Below, in pieces: positions 25,550-34,961 of a DNA stretch of 64,000 bases; position 1 is the stretch's first letter, and each line of letters starts with the position of its first letter. The translations under genes were made by a program, and so were the position numbers. This DNA is from Microbacterium wangchenii (GTDB taxonomy: Bacteria > Actinomycetota > Actinomycetes > Actinomycetales > Microbacteriaceae), in NCBI RefSeq assembly GCF_004564355.1, contig NZ_CP038266.1:1116001-1180000 (forward strand), read 5' to 3'. Under the pieces are notes generated by a model, which worked only from the letters and a program-made list of their open reading frames with translations, was not told the origin of the DNA and did no database searches.

Positions 25550-26278
25550 TCAGCCGGTGACGAGCCCCACCACGAGCGACACGGTCATCGCCACGAGAAA
25601 GGCGTTGAAGACGAACGCGAACAGCGTGTGGGCGCGCACCGCCCGCAGCGCCGTCCCCGTGCGCGGGGTCCCCGCCGACAGTGCGCCGACGGAGGAGACC
25701 AGCACCGACATCGACAGGAAGTCCTCGAACCCCGGCGCCTCGTCGATGTCGAAGCTGATCCGCTCGCCCGCCGCATCCAGCCGCAGATAGCGCAGCGCGA
25801 AGGCGTAGACCATCGTCGCCCACGAGGACGCGACCGTCAGCAGCACGATGACCACGCGTCCGACGTCGTGCGGCCCGATGCCGATCACCGCGGAGCCCAG
25901 CGCGCCGATGAGGGCGATGAGTGCCGCGCTGACGGTTCCGGTTCCGGTGCTGCCGAAGCCGAGCAGGAGCTCGGCCCCCGAGGGCCGGCGGTGGTGCTGC
26001 ACATCGGCGATGCGGCGCAGCTCGCCGCGAGGGCAGCGCGCGAACTGCACGTGGGTCCAGGACAGGTAGATGACGGCGAACAGCGTCCAGAAGACGCACA
26101 GCACACTCAGCAGGCGCGCCGCGGAGCCGAGCAGATCCGTCGGGTTCGCCGCTCCCGTGAGCGCCAGGATCGTCACGCCGCCGGCGGTCAGCAGGAGGGC
26201 GGCTGCCGTGGAGAGGAGGCTGCGGAAGGTGTCGTCGTACGCGCGGGGGAAGCGCCGATGCGTCTGCCGTACCCCCAC
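25550..26278 (-). CDS. DUF1345 membrane protein
   Basis: A 242-residue protein with about five membrane segments and the DUF1345 signature: VIYLSWTHVQFARC, DFLSMSVLVSSVGA and HTLFAFVFNAFLVAMTVSLV. The function of the family is unknown. The GTG start is supported by a leaderless TACGAT element. It lies between the two methionine genes and reads the same way, but its own promoter suggests independent expression. Confidence 0.85.
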   Translation of the reverse strand: MGVRQTHRRFPRAYDDTFRSLLSTAAALLLTAGGVTILALTGAANPTDLLGSAARLLSVLCVFWTLFAVIYLSWTHVQFARCPRGELRRIADVQHHRRPSGAELLLGFGSTGTGTVSAALIALIGALGSAVIGIGPHDVGRVVIVLLTVASSWATMVYAFALRYLRLDAAGERISFDIDEAPGFEDFLSMSVLVSSVGALSAGTPRTGTALRAVRAHTLFAFVFNAFLVAMTVSLVVGLVTG

Positions 26279-26284
26279 TCCACC

Positions 26285-26290
26285 ATCGTA
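26285..26290 (-). promoter_or_regulatory. -10 element, leaderless DUF1345 gene
   Basis: TACGAT on the minus strand, six bases, then GTG 26278. Confidence 0.55.
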
Positions 26291-26317
26291 GGCGGGGCTC
26301 CACGTGCGCCCGGACGC

Positions 26318-26340
26318 CCCCGGACCGCTCGGGTCCGGGG
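26318..26340 (-). terminator. Terminator of metY
   Basis: CCCCGGACC pairs perfectly with GGTCCGGGG around a GCTCG loop, 18 bases downstream of the metY stop. Confidence 0.65.
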
Positions 26341-26357
26341 CATCCGAGGCGCGTGGG

Positions 26358-27680
26358 TCAGGCGCGGGCGGCCTCCACCGACCGGCGCGCGGCGGCGAGG
26401 GCCTGCTCCAGGTCTGCCTTGAGGTCGTCGACGTTCTCCAGGCCCACCGACAGGCGCACGAGACCCGGCGTCACGCCGGAGGTGAGCTGCTGCTCGGGCG
26501 TGAGCTGGGAGTGCGTCGTGGAGGCGGGGTGGATGACCAGCGAGCGCACGTCGCCGATGTTGGCGAGGTGGCTGAAGAGGGTGAGCGAGTTGACGAACTC
26601 GCGCCCCGCCGCCACGCCGCCCTTGAGCTCGAAGGACAGCACCGCGCCCACGCCCTTGGGGGCGTAGCGGTTGGCAGCGGCGTACCACGGCGAGGTGGGC
26701 AGCCCCGAGTAGTTCACCGACGCGACGTCGTCCTGCGCCTCGAGCCACTCCGCGATCTCCTGCGCGTTCTGCACGTGGCGTTCGATGCGCAGCGACAGCG
26801 TCTCGATGCCCTGGATGAGCAGCCACGCGCTGTTGGGCGAGATGGCGGCGCCCAGGTCGCGCAGCAGCTGCACGCGCGCCTTGATGATGTAGGCCAGGCC
26901 ATCACCGACGGCGGTGGTGTAGCTCGCGCCGTGGTAGGAGGGGTCGGGCTCGGTGAGGCCCGGGAACTTCTCCACGTTCTGCGACCACGCGAAGGTCCCG
27001 CCGTCGACGATGGCGCCGCCGATGACCGTGCCGTGCCCGCCGAGGAACTTGGTGGCGGAGTGGATGACGATGTCGGCGCCGTGCTCGAACGGGCGGATGA
27101 GGTACGGGGTGGCGATGGTGTTGTCCACGATCAGCGGCACGCCGGACTCGTGGGCGACGTCGGCGACGGTGCGGATGTCGAGGACGTTGATCTGCGGGTT
27201 GCCGATGGTCTCGGCGAAGAAGAGCTTGGTGTTGGGCCGCACCGCCGCGCGCCACTCGGCGGGGTCGTCCTGGTTCTCCACGAACGTGACCTCGATGCCG
27301 AGCTTGGCGAGGGTGTACTTGAAGAGGTTGTACGTGCCGCCGTAGATGGAGCTCGAGGAGACGATGTGGTCGCCGGCCTGGGCGATGTTGAGCACCGCGA
27401 AGGTCTCCGCCGCCTGGCCGCTGGCCACCAGCAGGGCGCCGGTGCCGCCCTCCAGGGCCGCGAGGCGCTGCTCCACGACATCCTGAGTGGGGTTCTGGAT
27501 GCGCGTGTAGATGTTGCCGAACTCGGCCAGCGCGAACAGGTTGGCGGCGTGGTCGGCGTTGTCGAAGACGTACGACGTGGTCTGGTAGATGGGCGTCGCA
27601 CGAGCCTTGGTGACCGGATCGGGCTGCGCGCCGGAGTGGATCTGCTTGGTCTCGAACTGCCAGTTCTCGGGTGCGGACAT
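26358..27680 (-). CDS. metY: O-acetylhomoserine sulfhydrylase
   Basis: A 440-residue PLP enzyme of the Cys/Met metabolism family. It makes homocysteine from O-acetylhomoserine and sulfide, the product step after MetX. Visible motifs are YQTTSYVFDNADHAA, YTRIQNPTQDVVE, the phosphate-binding SGQAAE, VDNTIATPYLIRP and the PLP lysine Lys211 in IHSATKFLGGHG. The ATG has AGGAG seven bases upstream and a real promoter with a leader of about 46 bases. Confidence 0.95.
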   Translation of the reverse strand: MSAPENWQFETKQIHSGAQPDPVTKARATPIYQTTSYVFDNADHAANLFALAEFGNIYTRIQNPTQDVVEQRLAALEGGTGALLVASGQAAETFAVLNIAQAGDHIVSSSSIYGGTYNLFKYTLAKLGIEVTFVENQDDPAEWRAAVRPNTKLFFAETIGNPQINVLDIRTVADVAHESGVPLIVDNTIATPYLIRPFEHGADIVIHSATKFLGGHGTVIGGAIVDGGTFAWSQNVEKFPGLTEPDPSYHGASYTTAVGDGLAYIIKARVQLLRDLGAAISPNSAWLLIQGIETLSLRIERHVQNAQEIAEWLEAQDDVASVNYSGLPTSPWYAAANRYAPKGVGAVLSFELKGGVAAGREFVNSLTLFSHLANIGDVRSLVIHPASTTHSQLTPEQQLTSGVTPGLVRLSVGLENVDDLKADLEQALAAARRSVEAARA

Positions 27681-27733
27681 GTTCGTACTCCTGCGGTCTC
27701 GGGGGTGAGAGCGAGGTGCCCTCCCCACGAGCG

Positions 27734-27762
27734 AGGCTACGAAAGGGCCGCCGGGACGACAA
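27734..27762 (-). promoter_or_regulatory. Promoter of metY
   Basis: On the minus strand TTGTCG (27757-27762), exactly 17 bases, then TAGCCT (27734-27739). No SAM riboswitch fold is recognised in the short leader. Confidence 0.6.
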
Positions 27763-27793
27763 CCGGAGGGAAATGTTGCGTAACACCGGGCGG

Positions 27794-27799
27794 TAGCGT
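27794..27799 (+). promoter_or_regulatory. -10 element, leaderless SDR gene
   Basis: TAGCGT, six bases, then ATG 27806. Confidence 0.55.
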
Positions 27800-27805
27800 G
27801 GCGGC

Positions 27806-28579
27806 ATGACACGACGTGCGGTGGTCACAGGAGCAAGCTCGGGAATCGGCCGGGCGACGGCGCGCATCCTGCGGGAACGGGGATGGGACGTCGTCGGGGT
27901 CGCCCGGCGCGCCGAGCGGCTCGTGGCGCTCGAGGAGGAGATCGGCATCGTCGGGTTCGCCGCCGACCTCACGCGGGCCGAGGACGTCGACGCCCTCGCG
28001 CAGTGGCTCCAGGAGTCCGGGCCCGTGCACGCGCTCGTGCACGTGGCCGGCGGTGCGCGCGGCGTGGACGCGGTCGAGGACGGCCGCCCGGAGGACTGGC
28101 GCTGGATGTTCGAGGTCAACGTCGTCTCGACGCAGATGCTCGTCGCCGCCCTCCTGCCGCTGCTGCGTCGCGCGGCGGCCGCCGACGGTCACGCCGACAC
28201 GCTGTTCGTCACCTCCACCGCGGCGCAGGCGGCGTACGCCGGCGGCGCGGGGTACAACGCCGCCAAGGCGGGGGAGGCCATGCTCGCCGGGGCTCTGCGC
28301 CTCGAGCTGAACGGGGAGCCGATCCGCGTGACGCAGATCGCCCCGGGGATGGTGTTCACCGAGGAGTTCTCGGTCAACCGCCTGCGCGGAGACACCAACG
28401 CGGCCGACAGCATCTACGAGGGAGTGGAGAATCCGCTCACCGCCGACGACGTCGCCGATGTGATCGCGTACGCCCTGAACGCCCCCGGGCACGTGAACCT
28501 CGACCTCGTGACGATGCGTCCGGTCGCCCAATCGGCGCAGCATCTTCTGGCCCGCGGCCCCCTCCATCCGCGCCTGTGA
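27806..28579 (+). CDS. Short-chain dehydrogenase/reductase
   Basis: A 257-residue classical SDR. The cofactor motif TGASSGIGRA is at residues 8-17; VARRAER after the second strand suggests NADP preference; the catalytic Ser is in VTSTAAQ and the YxxxK motif is YNAAK. APGMVFTEEF follows. It resembles the YdfG/serine 3-dehydrogenase group, which oxidises small hydroxy acids, but the substrate cannot be fixed from sequence. Leaderless start; it converges on an MFS gene with only seven bases between the stops. Confidence 0.88.
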   Translation: MTRRAVVTGASSGIGRATARILRERGWDVVGVARRAERLVALEEEIGIVGFAADLTRAEDVDALAQWLQESGPVHALVHVAGGARGVDAVEDGRPEDWRWMFEVNVVSTQMLVAALLPLLRRAAAADGHADTLFVTSTAAQAAYAGGAGYNAAKAGEAMLAGALRLELNGEPIRVTQIAPGMVFTEEFSVNRLRGDTNAADSIYEGVENPLTADDVADVIAYALNAPGHVNLDLVTMRPVAQSAQHLLARGPLHPRL

Positions 28580-28586
28580 TGCGCGG

Positions 28587-30062
28587 TTAAAGGAGCTGCG
28601 CCTGCCCCACGGCGGCCTCGGCGTCGGGGTCGGCGAAGGCCACGCGCGGGACGAACATCAGCAGGACCGCGGCGAGGAACCCGCCCGCGGCGCACACCGT
28701 CCACACCGTGAGATACCCGAAGAGGGGCGCGGCGGTGGCGGCCACCGCAGCGCCCGCAGACCCGGCCAGGACGACCCCGAAGATCGCCGAGGCGAACGTG
28801 CCGCCGATCGTCTTGGTCGTGTTGGTCAGGGCGGAGGAGATGCCCGTCTGCCCGCGCGGGGCGGCCGCCGCGGCGGCGGCGGGCATCGCGCCCACGAGCG
28901 CCCCTGAACCGATGCCGGCGATCGAGAGGTTCAGCAGCACCTGCCACAGCTCGAGGTGGAACGGCAGGAACAGCGCGTAGCCGATCCCGACCAGGAGCGC
29001 CGCGCCGATGAGCATGAGCCGGGGGCTGGCCCGCCGGGAGGTGAGGGCGAACAGCACCGCGCCGACGATGAGGGACACCAGGTACACCCCGATGACGTTG
29101 GACCGGTCCGTGGCATCCAGCCCCAGGCCGTAGCCGAGCGCGGAATCCGTGCCGGCGTACGTGGTGAGCGGACCCTGTGCCCCGAGCAGGCTGATGCCCA
29201 CGAGGAACGCGGTGGCCTGCACGGGCCACATCTGCGGCTGGACGAGCACGCGGATGTCGATCGCGGGGTCGGGCTGGCGCAGTTCGTACCAGACGAACAC
29301 CGCGAACGCCGCGATGCCCGCGACCACGAGCGCGGCGACCACCCCCGCCCCCGGGCCATCGGGCACGCGCAGGAACGAGAGCCCTCCGGTCACCAGCAGC
29401 AGGGCGAACGCGAGGATCACGAAGCCGCCGATGTCCAGCCGCCGGCCCGGCACCGGCTCGGATTCGGGCACGCCCAGCCAGATCACCACCGTGACCAGCG
29501 TCACCGCGATCGCGGGGATCATGAGGGTCAGCTGCAGATGCTCCCCGGATGCGGCGAACAGGCGCCCCGCGGCGAGGGCGCCCAGAATCGCCCCCGCCTG
29601 CAGCCCGACCACGAGCAGACCGGCCGCGCGGCGGGTGCGCGAGACCCCGTGGGCCTGCCGGCGGCCGCGCTCGAAGATCAGCGCGATCTCCAGCGGGAGC
29701 CACACGACGTAGAAGCCCTGCAGCGACCAGGCCAGCAGGAACGTCCAGAACGTGTCCGCGAAGACCAGCCACCAGCTGGCCCCCGCCGTCAGCGCCGCCG
29801 CGAGGAGCAGGATCTTCTTGTGACCGAACATGTCGCCGAGCTTGGCCAGGACCGGCAGGACGAGGGCTGAGAGCAGCAGCTGCCCCGCCTCGAACCAGTT
29901 GACGTCGGAGTCGTGGATGTCCAGGGCGATCACGATGTCGCTGAACAGCGGCACGTAGTACCCCTGCAGGATGCCGCTGACGAGTTCGACGACGAGAAAC
30001 CAGCCGATGAGCCCGGCGGTCACGCCCAGGCCCGGGCGGAGCGGCGCGGCGGCTCGGGTCAC
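28587..30062 (-). CDS. MFS transporter, 14-segment DHA2-like
   Basis: A 491-residue exporter with about 14 membrane segments. N-terminal GWFLVVELVSGILQGYYVPLF and KLGDMFGHKKILL (motif A) identify the major facilitator family; LTNTTKTIGGTFASAIFG is typical of DHA2-type drug exporters. The substrate is unknown. GTG 30062 is chosen because TATCCT lies six bases upstream; longer open sequence continues upstream without a signal. Confidence 0.85.
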   Translation of the reverse strand: MTRAAAPLRPGLGVTAGLIGWFLVVELVSGILQGYYVPLFSDIVIALDIHDSDVNWFEAGQLLLSALVLPVLAKLGDMFGHKKILLLAAALTAGASWWLVFADTFWTFLLAWSLQGFYVVWLPLEIALIFERGRRQAHGVSRTRRAAGLLVVGLQAGAILGALAAGRLFAASGEHLQLTLMIPAIAVTLVTVVIWLGVPESEPVPGRRLDIGGFVILAFALLLVTGGLSFLRVPDGPGAGVVAALVVAGIAAFAVFVWYELRQPDPAIDIRVLVQPQMWPVQATAFLVGISLLGAQGPLTTYAGTDSALGYGLGLDATDRSNVIGVYLVSLIVGAVLFALTSRRASPRLMLIGAALLVGIGYALFLPFHLELWQVLLNLSIAGIGSGALVGAMPAAAAAAAPRGQTGISSALTNTTKTIGGTFASAIFGVVLAGSAGAAVAATAAPLFGYLTVWTVCAAGGFLAAVLLMFVPRVAFADPDAEAAVGQAQLL

Positions 30063-30068
30063 GCGCCG

Positions 30069-30074
30069 AGGATA
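30069..30074 (-). promoter_or_regulatory. -10 element, leaderless DHA2-like gene
   Basis: TATCCT on the minus strand, six bases, then GTG 30062. Confidence 0.55.
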
Positions 30075-30139
30075 CACCGGCGGTGCAGCCGGGCCGCGCG
30101 GCGCCCGTAGGCTGGGATCTCCGGCACCGAGGAGGGCAC

Positions 30140-30637
30140 GTGGGCGAAGGCACGGGAGAGCGCGAGACCCTGACGTGGGATCAGTTCGGGAAGGCCTCGC
30201 GAGAGCTGGCCCGCGCCATCCTCGCGGACGGGTTCGTGCCGGAGGTCGTGGTGGCCATCGCCCGCGGCGGGCTGCTGCCGGCCGGTGCGATCGCGTACGG
30301 GTTGGGCGTGAAGAACTGCGGCGCGCTGAACGTGGAGTTCTACACCGGCATCGGCACGGTGCTCGATGCGCCCGAGGTGATTCCGCCGGCGCTGGACATC
30401 GACTACCTCGAGGGTCGTCGCGTGCTGCTCGTGGACGACGTCGCCGACAGCGGCCGCACCCTCGCGCTCGCCGTGAAGCTGCTGCGCGACCGCGGCGCCG
30501 ACATGCGCTCGGTGGTGATCTACACGAAGCCGACCACGATCGTGCGGCCGGACTACTCGTGGAAGGACACCGCGCTGTGGATCGATTTCCCGTGGTCGGC
30601 GCGCGGGTCGGTGCTCGACGAGGACGCGGTCGCCTGA
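30140..30637 (+). CDS. Purine-type phosphoribosyltransferase
   Basis: A 165-residue PRTase. The PRPP loop is [14 protein letters not shown] and the N-terminal block [21 protein letters not shown] is typical. The short form with WIDFPWSA near the C-terminus resembles actinobacterial proteins annotated as xanthine or hypoxanthine phosphoribosyltransferase. The base specificity cannot be decided. GTG start with GGAGGG four bases upstream; a TAGGCT -10 element at 30108-30113 gives a short conventional leader. It leads a small operon with ung (one base between stop and start). Confidence 0.82.
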   Translation: MGEGTGERETLTWDQFGKASRELARAILADGFVPEVVVAIARGGLLPAGAIAYGLGVKNCGALNVEFYTGIGTVLDAPEVIPPALDIDYLEGRRVLLVDDVADSGRTLALAVKLLRDRGADMRSVVIYTKPTTIVRPDYSWKDTALWIDFPWSARGSVLDEDAVA

Positions 30638-30638
30638 C

Positions 30639-31334
30639 GTGGCGCGGACCCTGCCGGAGCTCGCCGAAGCCGGGCTGATCGACCGGGGCTGGGCTGCGGC
30701 GCTGGAGCCGGTCGCCCCGCGGATCGCGGCGCTGGGCGACCGCCTGCGGGCCGAGACGGCCGCCGGGCGCGGTCACCTCCCGGCGGGGGAGCACGTGCTG
30801 CGCGCCTTCCAGCGCCCGCTCGCAGACGTCAAGGTCCTGCTGGTCGGGCAGGATCCCTACCCCACGCCGGGGCATCCGATCGGGCTGTCCTTCGCCGTGG
30901 ACGCCCATGTGCGCCCGCTGCCGCGCAGCCTCACCAACATCTACGCCGAGCTGCAGGCCGACCTGGGCGTGCCCCCGGCGCCGCACGGCGACCTCTCGGC
31001 CTGGAGCGACCAGGGCGTCATGCTGCTGAATCGCGTGCTCACCGTCGCACCGGGCGCTCCCGCCTCGCACCGCGGCTGGGGGTGGGAGGCCGTGACCGAG
31101 CACGCCATCCGCACCCTGGTGGCCCGCGACGCGCCTCTCGTGGCGATCCTGTGGGGGCGGGATGCCGCCGGCCTGCGGCCGATGCTGGGGGACACGCCGA
31201 TCGTGGCGTCGCCGCATCCGTCGCCGCTGTCGGCCCGGCGCGGCTTCTTCGGCTCCCGGCCGTTCTCGCAGGTGAACGCGATGCTGCAGGAGCAGGGCGC
31301 AGCCCCCGTGGATTGGCGTCTTCCCGCCGCCTGA
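30639..31334 (+). CDS. ung: Uracil-DNA glycosylase, family 1
   Basis: A 231-residue enzyme that removes uracil from DNA. The catalytic water-activating motif is [11 protein letters not shown] with Asp72; the minor-groove loop is [33 protein letters not shown] and ILWGRDA complete the family-1 pattern. GTG start one base after the preceding stop, hence co-expressed. Normal length. Confidence 0.95.
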   Translation: MARTLPELAEAGLIDRGWAAALEPVAPRIAALGDRLRAETAAGRGHLPAGEHVLRAFQRPLADVKVLLVGQDPYPTPGHPIGLSFAVDAHVRPLPRSLTNIYAELQADLGVPPAPHGDLSAWSDQGVMLLNRVLTVAPGAPASHRGWGWEAVTEHAIRTLVARDAPLVAILWGRDAAGLRPMLGDTPIVASPHPSPLSARRGFFGSRPFSQVNAMLQEQGAAPVDWRLPAA

Positions 31335-31345
31335 CGGGCTCCCGC

Positions 31346-31351
31346 TAGAGT
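31346..31351 (+). promoter_or_regulatory. -10 element deciding start of GNAT gene
   Basis: TAGAGT, seven bases, then GTG 31359. An in-frame GTG at 31350 would overlap the element itself. Confidence 0.5.
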
Positions 31352-31358
31352 GGCAGCC

Positions 31359-31967
31359 GTGCTGGAGGACGAGTATGACAAGACCCGCCGGCGTCTTCCG
31401 CGGCATCTGCGCCCCGCGCCCGCCCCGGAGCGGCCGTTCGCCTTCACGATCCGCCCCGCGGAGGAGCGCGACATCGCGGACATCCGCGAGATCTACAACT
31501 ACTACGTGACCAATTCGGTCGTCACCTTCGACGAGAAGCCGTGGAAGATGGCGCAGTGGCGGGAGAAGTTCGCCCACCTGGCCAAGCTCGGCATGCCCTT
31601 CCTCGTCGCCGAGAGCCCCAGCGGGCAGATCCTCGGCTACGCGCTCGTACAGCCGTGGAAGCCGAAATCGGCCTACCGGTACACCGTCGAGGACTCGATC
31701 TACCTGGGACAGGCCGCCGCCGGCAAGGGGCTCGGATCGGCGCTGCTGAAGGCGCTGCTGGACGCCTGCGAGGAGGCCGGCATCCGCGAGGTGGTCGCGG
31801 CGATCAGCGACAAGGGCGCCGAAGCGTCCATCCGGCTGCACGAGAAGCAGGGCTTCACCGAGGTCGGCCGGATGGGCCGCGTGGGCTTCAAGTTCAACCG
31901 CTGGCTGGGCGTGGTCTACCTGCAGAAGAGCATCCCGAAGCGGCGCAAGCGCCCGGCGGCCGGCTGA
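31359..31967 (+). CDS. GNAT acetyltransferase, phosphinothricin-acetyltransferase-like
   Basis: A 202-residue protein with a ~25-residue basic N-terminal extension before the GNAT core. The core begins FTIRPAEERDIADIREIYNYYV and includes VTFDEKPWKMAQW, the acetyl-CoA loop GKGLGSALLKALL and GFTEVGRMGRVGFKFNRWL. This pattern matches the PAT/YncA group, which acetylates phosphinothricin-like or methionine-derivative substrates. Actual substrate unknown. Leaderless start. It converges on the emfourin-like gene with one base between the stops. Confidence 0.85.
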   Translation: MLEDEYDKTRRRLPRHLRPAPAPERPFAFTIRPAEERDIADIREIYNYYVTNSVVTFDEKPWKMAQWREKFAHLAKLGMPFLVAESPSGQILGYALVQPWKPKSAYRYTVEDSIYLGQAAAGKGLGSALLKALLDACEEAGIREVVAAISDKGAEASIRLHEKQGFTEVGRMGRVGFKFNRWLGVVYLQKSIPKRRKRPAAG

Positions 31968-31968
31968 G

Positions 31969-32283
31969 TCAGGATGCGGCGGCGCGTACGGCGTCCACGA
32001 GCTCGCGCCACGGCCCCTCCAGCCGGGCGTCGGCCAGCTCCGCTTCCCGTGTCCGGCCGTCCACGGCGCGGATCGCCCACACGAAGCGGTCCGCTCCCGC
32101 ACCGGCCGAGCCGGCCTCGTCCCACGGGCATCGCCGGATCAGCTCCTCCCACCGGGGGGTGTCCTCGGGGGGCGGCTCGGCCCGCCACAGCCGCCGGCGG
32201 CCGGCGATGCCGCCGGTGCGCGTCACCGTGATGACGACGCGACGGGCGTCGCGATGCGAGTCTTCAGACTGCGGGTGATCCAT
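31969..32283 (-). CDS. Emfourin-like protease inhibitor
   Basis: A 104-residue protein whose core, VVITVTRTGGIAGRRRLWRAE, matches the N-terminal pattern of emfourin, the proteinaceous inhibitor encoded beside protealysin-type M4 proteases. The middle is acidic and Trp-rich and the C-terminus helical. Its start lies inside the end of the M4 protease gene (20-base overlap), so both are made from one mRNA and the inhibitor is [16 protein letters not shown]. No signal peptide, so it should act in the cytosol. Identification rests on motif and context. Confidence 0.78.
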   Translation of the reverse strand: MDHPQSEDSHRDARRVVITVTRTGGIAGRRRLWRAEPPPEDTPRWEELIRRCPWDEAGSAGAGADRFVWAIRAVDGRTREAELADARLEGPWRELVDAVRAAAS

Positions 32284-33331
32284 CCTCGATGACGCCGACG
32301 CCCACCCATCCGTCGCGGGCCGCGGCGACCTCCTCCGAGTCCTCACCGTACTCCGCCCGCGCCGCCGCCAGCGTGGCCGCCGCGAACCCGGCGAAATCGA
32401 TCGTCGAGCTGAGCCCATCGGTCAGGGTGCGGTACCAGATGCGGCCGGCGCGCTCCCACGCCTTCCCGCCCAGCGCCGCGGCGGTGAGGTAAAAGGCGCG
32501 GTTGGGGATGCCGGAATTGATGTGCACGCCGCCGTTGTCCTCGTCGGTCTCGACGTAATCCCTGAGGTGGCCCGGTTGCGGGTCGCGTCCGAGCACGTCG
32601 TCGTCGTAGGCCGTGCCGGGATCTTTCACCGACCGCAGGGCGACGCCCTGCACCGCGTCGCTGAAGATGCCCGCGCCCACCAGCCACGAGGCGTCCTGAA
32701 CGCTGTGGCCGGCGGCGTGCTGCTCGGCGAGCACCCCGAACACGTCGGCGATCGACTCGTTGATCGCCCCCGACTGCCCCTGGTACTCCAGGCCGCCCTC
32801 GGCGTCGATCAGCCCGTGAGTCAGCTCATGCGCGATGATCGACAGCGACCCGGTGAAGCCGGTGAACACCTCTCCGTCGCCGTCGCCGAAGACCATGCGC
32901 TCGCCGCTCCAGAACGCGTTGTCGTATTCCACCCCGTAGTGCACGGTCGCCGCCAGCGACCCCCCGGCCCCGTCGATGCCGTTGCGTCCGAACGCGTCCC
33001 ACAAGAAGTCGAAGGTCGCCCCGAGGCCGTCGAACGCCTCGTCGACGGCCTCGTCGCCGCTGGGCGGGTCCTCCTCGCCCCGCACGCGGACACCGGGGAG
33101 CTCCTCCCGGTTCTGCGCATCGGAGACGACCCGGTCCGGCGCGGGGGAAGTCTCCGCGACGAGCGTGCCCGATTCCTCGATCGACAGCCGCAGTCGCTCG
33201 CGGGCCGCGCCGCGCGCAGGGCGGGGGAGCGAGAGCGTGCGGGCGGCCGCCGCGGCCGCGCGGGCCAGGCGCGGGTCGGCGGTGCCGGCGATGCGGGCCA
33301 GGAGGAACGGCGGGACGATGGCGGGGATCAT
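32264..33331 (-). CDS. Protealysin-like M4 metalloprotease
   Basis: A 355-residue thermolysin-family protease. The zinc site is HELTH (His168, Glu169, His172) with Glu192 in GAINESIADVFG; VHINSGIPN carries the transition-state His. There is no signal peptide. The short propeptide contains VPPFLLARIAG, the protealysin PPL-type motif, in place of the long thermolysin propeptide. Protealysins stay in the cytosol or leave by non-classical routes. ATG 33331 is supported by TACAGT six bases upstream. The inhibitor-like gene follows directly. Confidence 0.92.
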   Translation of the reverse strand: MIPAIVPPFLLARIAGTADPRLARAAAAAARTLSLPRPARGAARERLRLSIEESGTLVAETSPAPDRVVSDAQNREELPGVRVRGEEDPPSGDEAVDEAFDGLGATFDFLWDAFGRNGIDGAGGSLAATVHYGVEYDNAFWSGERMVFGDGDGEVFTGFTGSLSIIAHELTHGLIDAEGGLEYQGQSGAINESIADVFGVLAEQHAAGHSVQDASWLVGAGIFSDAVQGVALRSVKDPGTAYDDDVLGRDPQPGHLRDYVETDEDNGGVHINSGIPNRAFYLTAAALGGKAWERAGRIWYRTLTDGLSSTIDFAGFAAATLAAARAEYGEDSEEVAAARDGWVGVGVIEDGSPAV

Positions 33332-33337
33332 GCGACG

Positions 33338-33343
33338 ACTGTA
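33338..33343 (-). promoter_or_regulatory. -10 element, leaderless protease gene
   Basis: TACAGT on the minus strand, six bases, then ATG 33331. Confidence 0.55.
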
Positions 33344-33369
33344 CGACCCGCTTCCGACCTGCGGGCCGA

Positions 33370-34157
<788 letters not shown>

Positions 34158-34161
<4 letters not shown>

Positions 34162-34961
34162 GCCGGCCCTCCCGGGTGCTCGGGCTCGGGGCGCCACAGG
34201 GTCGCGGTGGCATCACGCAGCAGCGCCCGTGTCACGGAGCTCACCGGCGCCGTCAGCAGCACCGTGAGCGGGCCCTGCTCGACCACGCGGCCGTGCTCGA
34301 GCACGACGGCGTGGGTGGCGATCTGGCTGAGCACGGCGAGGTCGTGGGTGATGAAGACCAGCGACATGCCCGTCTCCTCCGCCAGCGAGCCGAGGAGACG
34401 CAGGATGCCGGCCTGGATGGTGACATCCAGCGCCGTGGTGGGCTCATCGGCGATGAGCAGGCGTGGACCGCACACGAGCGCCATCGCGATGGCCACCCGC
34501 TGTCGCTGCCCGCCGGAGAGCTGGTGCGGGTAGCGCGCGACGATCGCACCGGGATCGGGGAGGGCGACGCGCTCGGCCTCGGCGACCGCGCGGCGGCGGG
34601 CTTCGGCGCGCGGGACGCGGGCGTGGATGCGCAGCGACTCTGCGATCTGCCGCCCGACCGTGCGGATCGGGTTCAGGGCGGTGGCCGGCTCCTGGAAGAC
34701 GATGCCGATGTCGTTGCCGCGCAGGCGGGCGAGGTCGCCGTCGGGAAGGCCGAGGATCTCCTGCCCGTCCCAGCGCACGCTGCCGCTCGCGCGGGCCCCG
34801 TCGGGGAGGAGGCCCAGGATCGCCAGCGCCGTGAGCGACTTGCCGGAGCCGGACTCGCCGATCAGGCCCAGTCGCGCACCGTCGGGGACATCGAAGGAGA
34901 CGCCGTCCACGACGCGCTCGCCGCCGATCTCGATCGCGAGGTCACGCACCTGCAGGCTCAT
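34158..34961 (-). CDS. Peptide ABC transporter ATP-binding protein, DppD/OppD-like
   Basis: A 267-residue ATPase, partner of the previous entry. Walker A GESGSGKSLTALAILGLLP, Q loop IVFQEPATALNPIRTVG, signature LSGGQRQRVAIAMAL, Walker B LLIADEPTTALD and H loop FITHDLAVLSQ are all intact. ATGA overlaps join it to the genes on both sides. It lacks the usual ~60-residue C-terminal extension with a cysteine cluster seen in longer OppD proteins. Confidence 0.93.

Noticed and set aside
27681..27805. Possible SAM or other methionine riboswitch before metY
   Set aside because: The leader after the predicted promoter is only about 46 bases and no conserved riboswitch core can be recognised.
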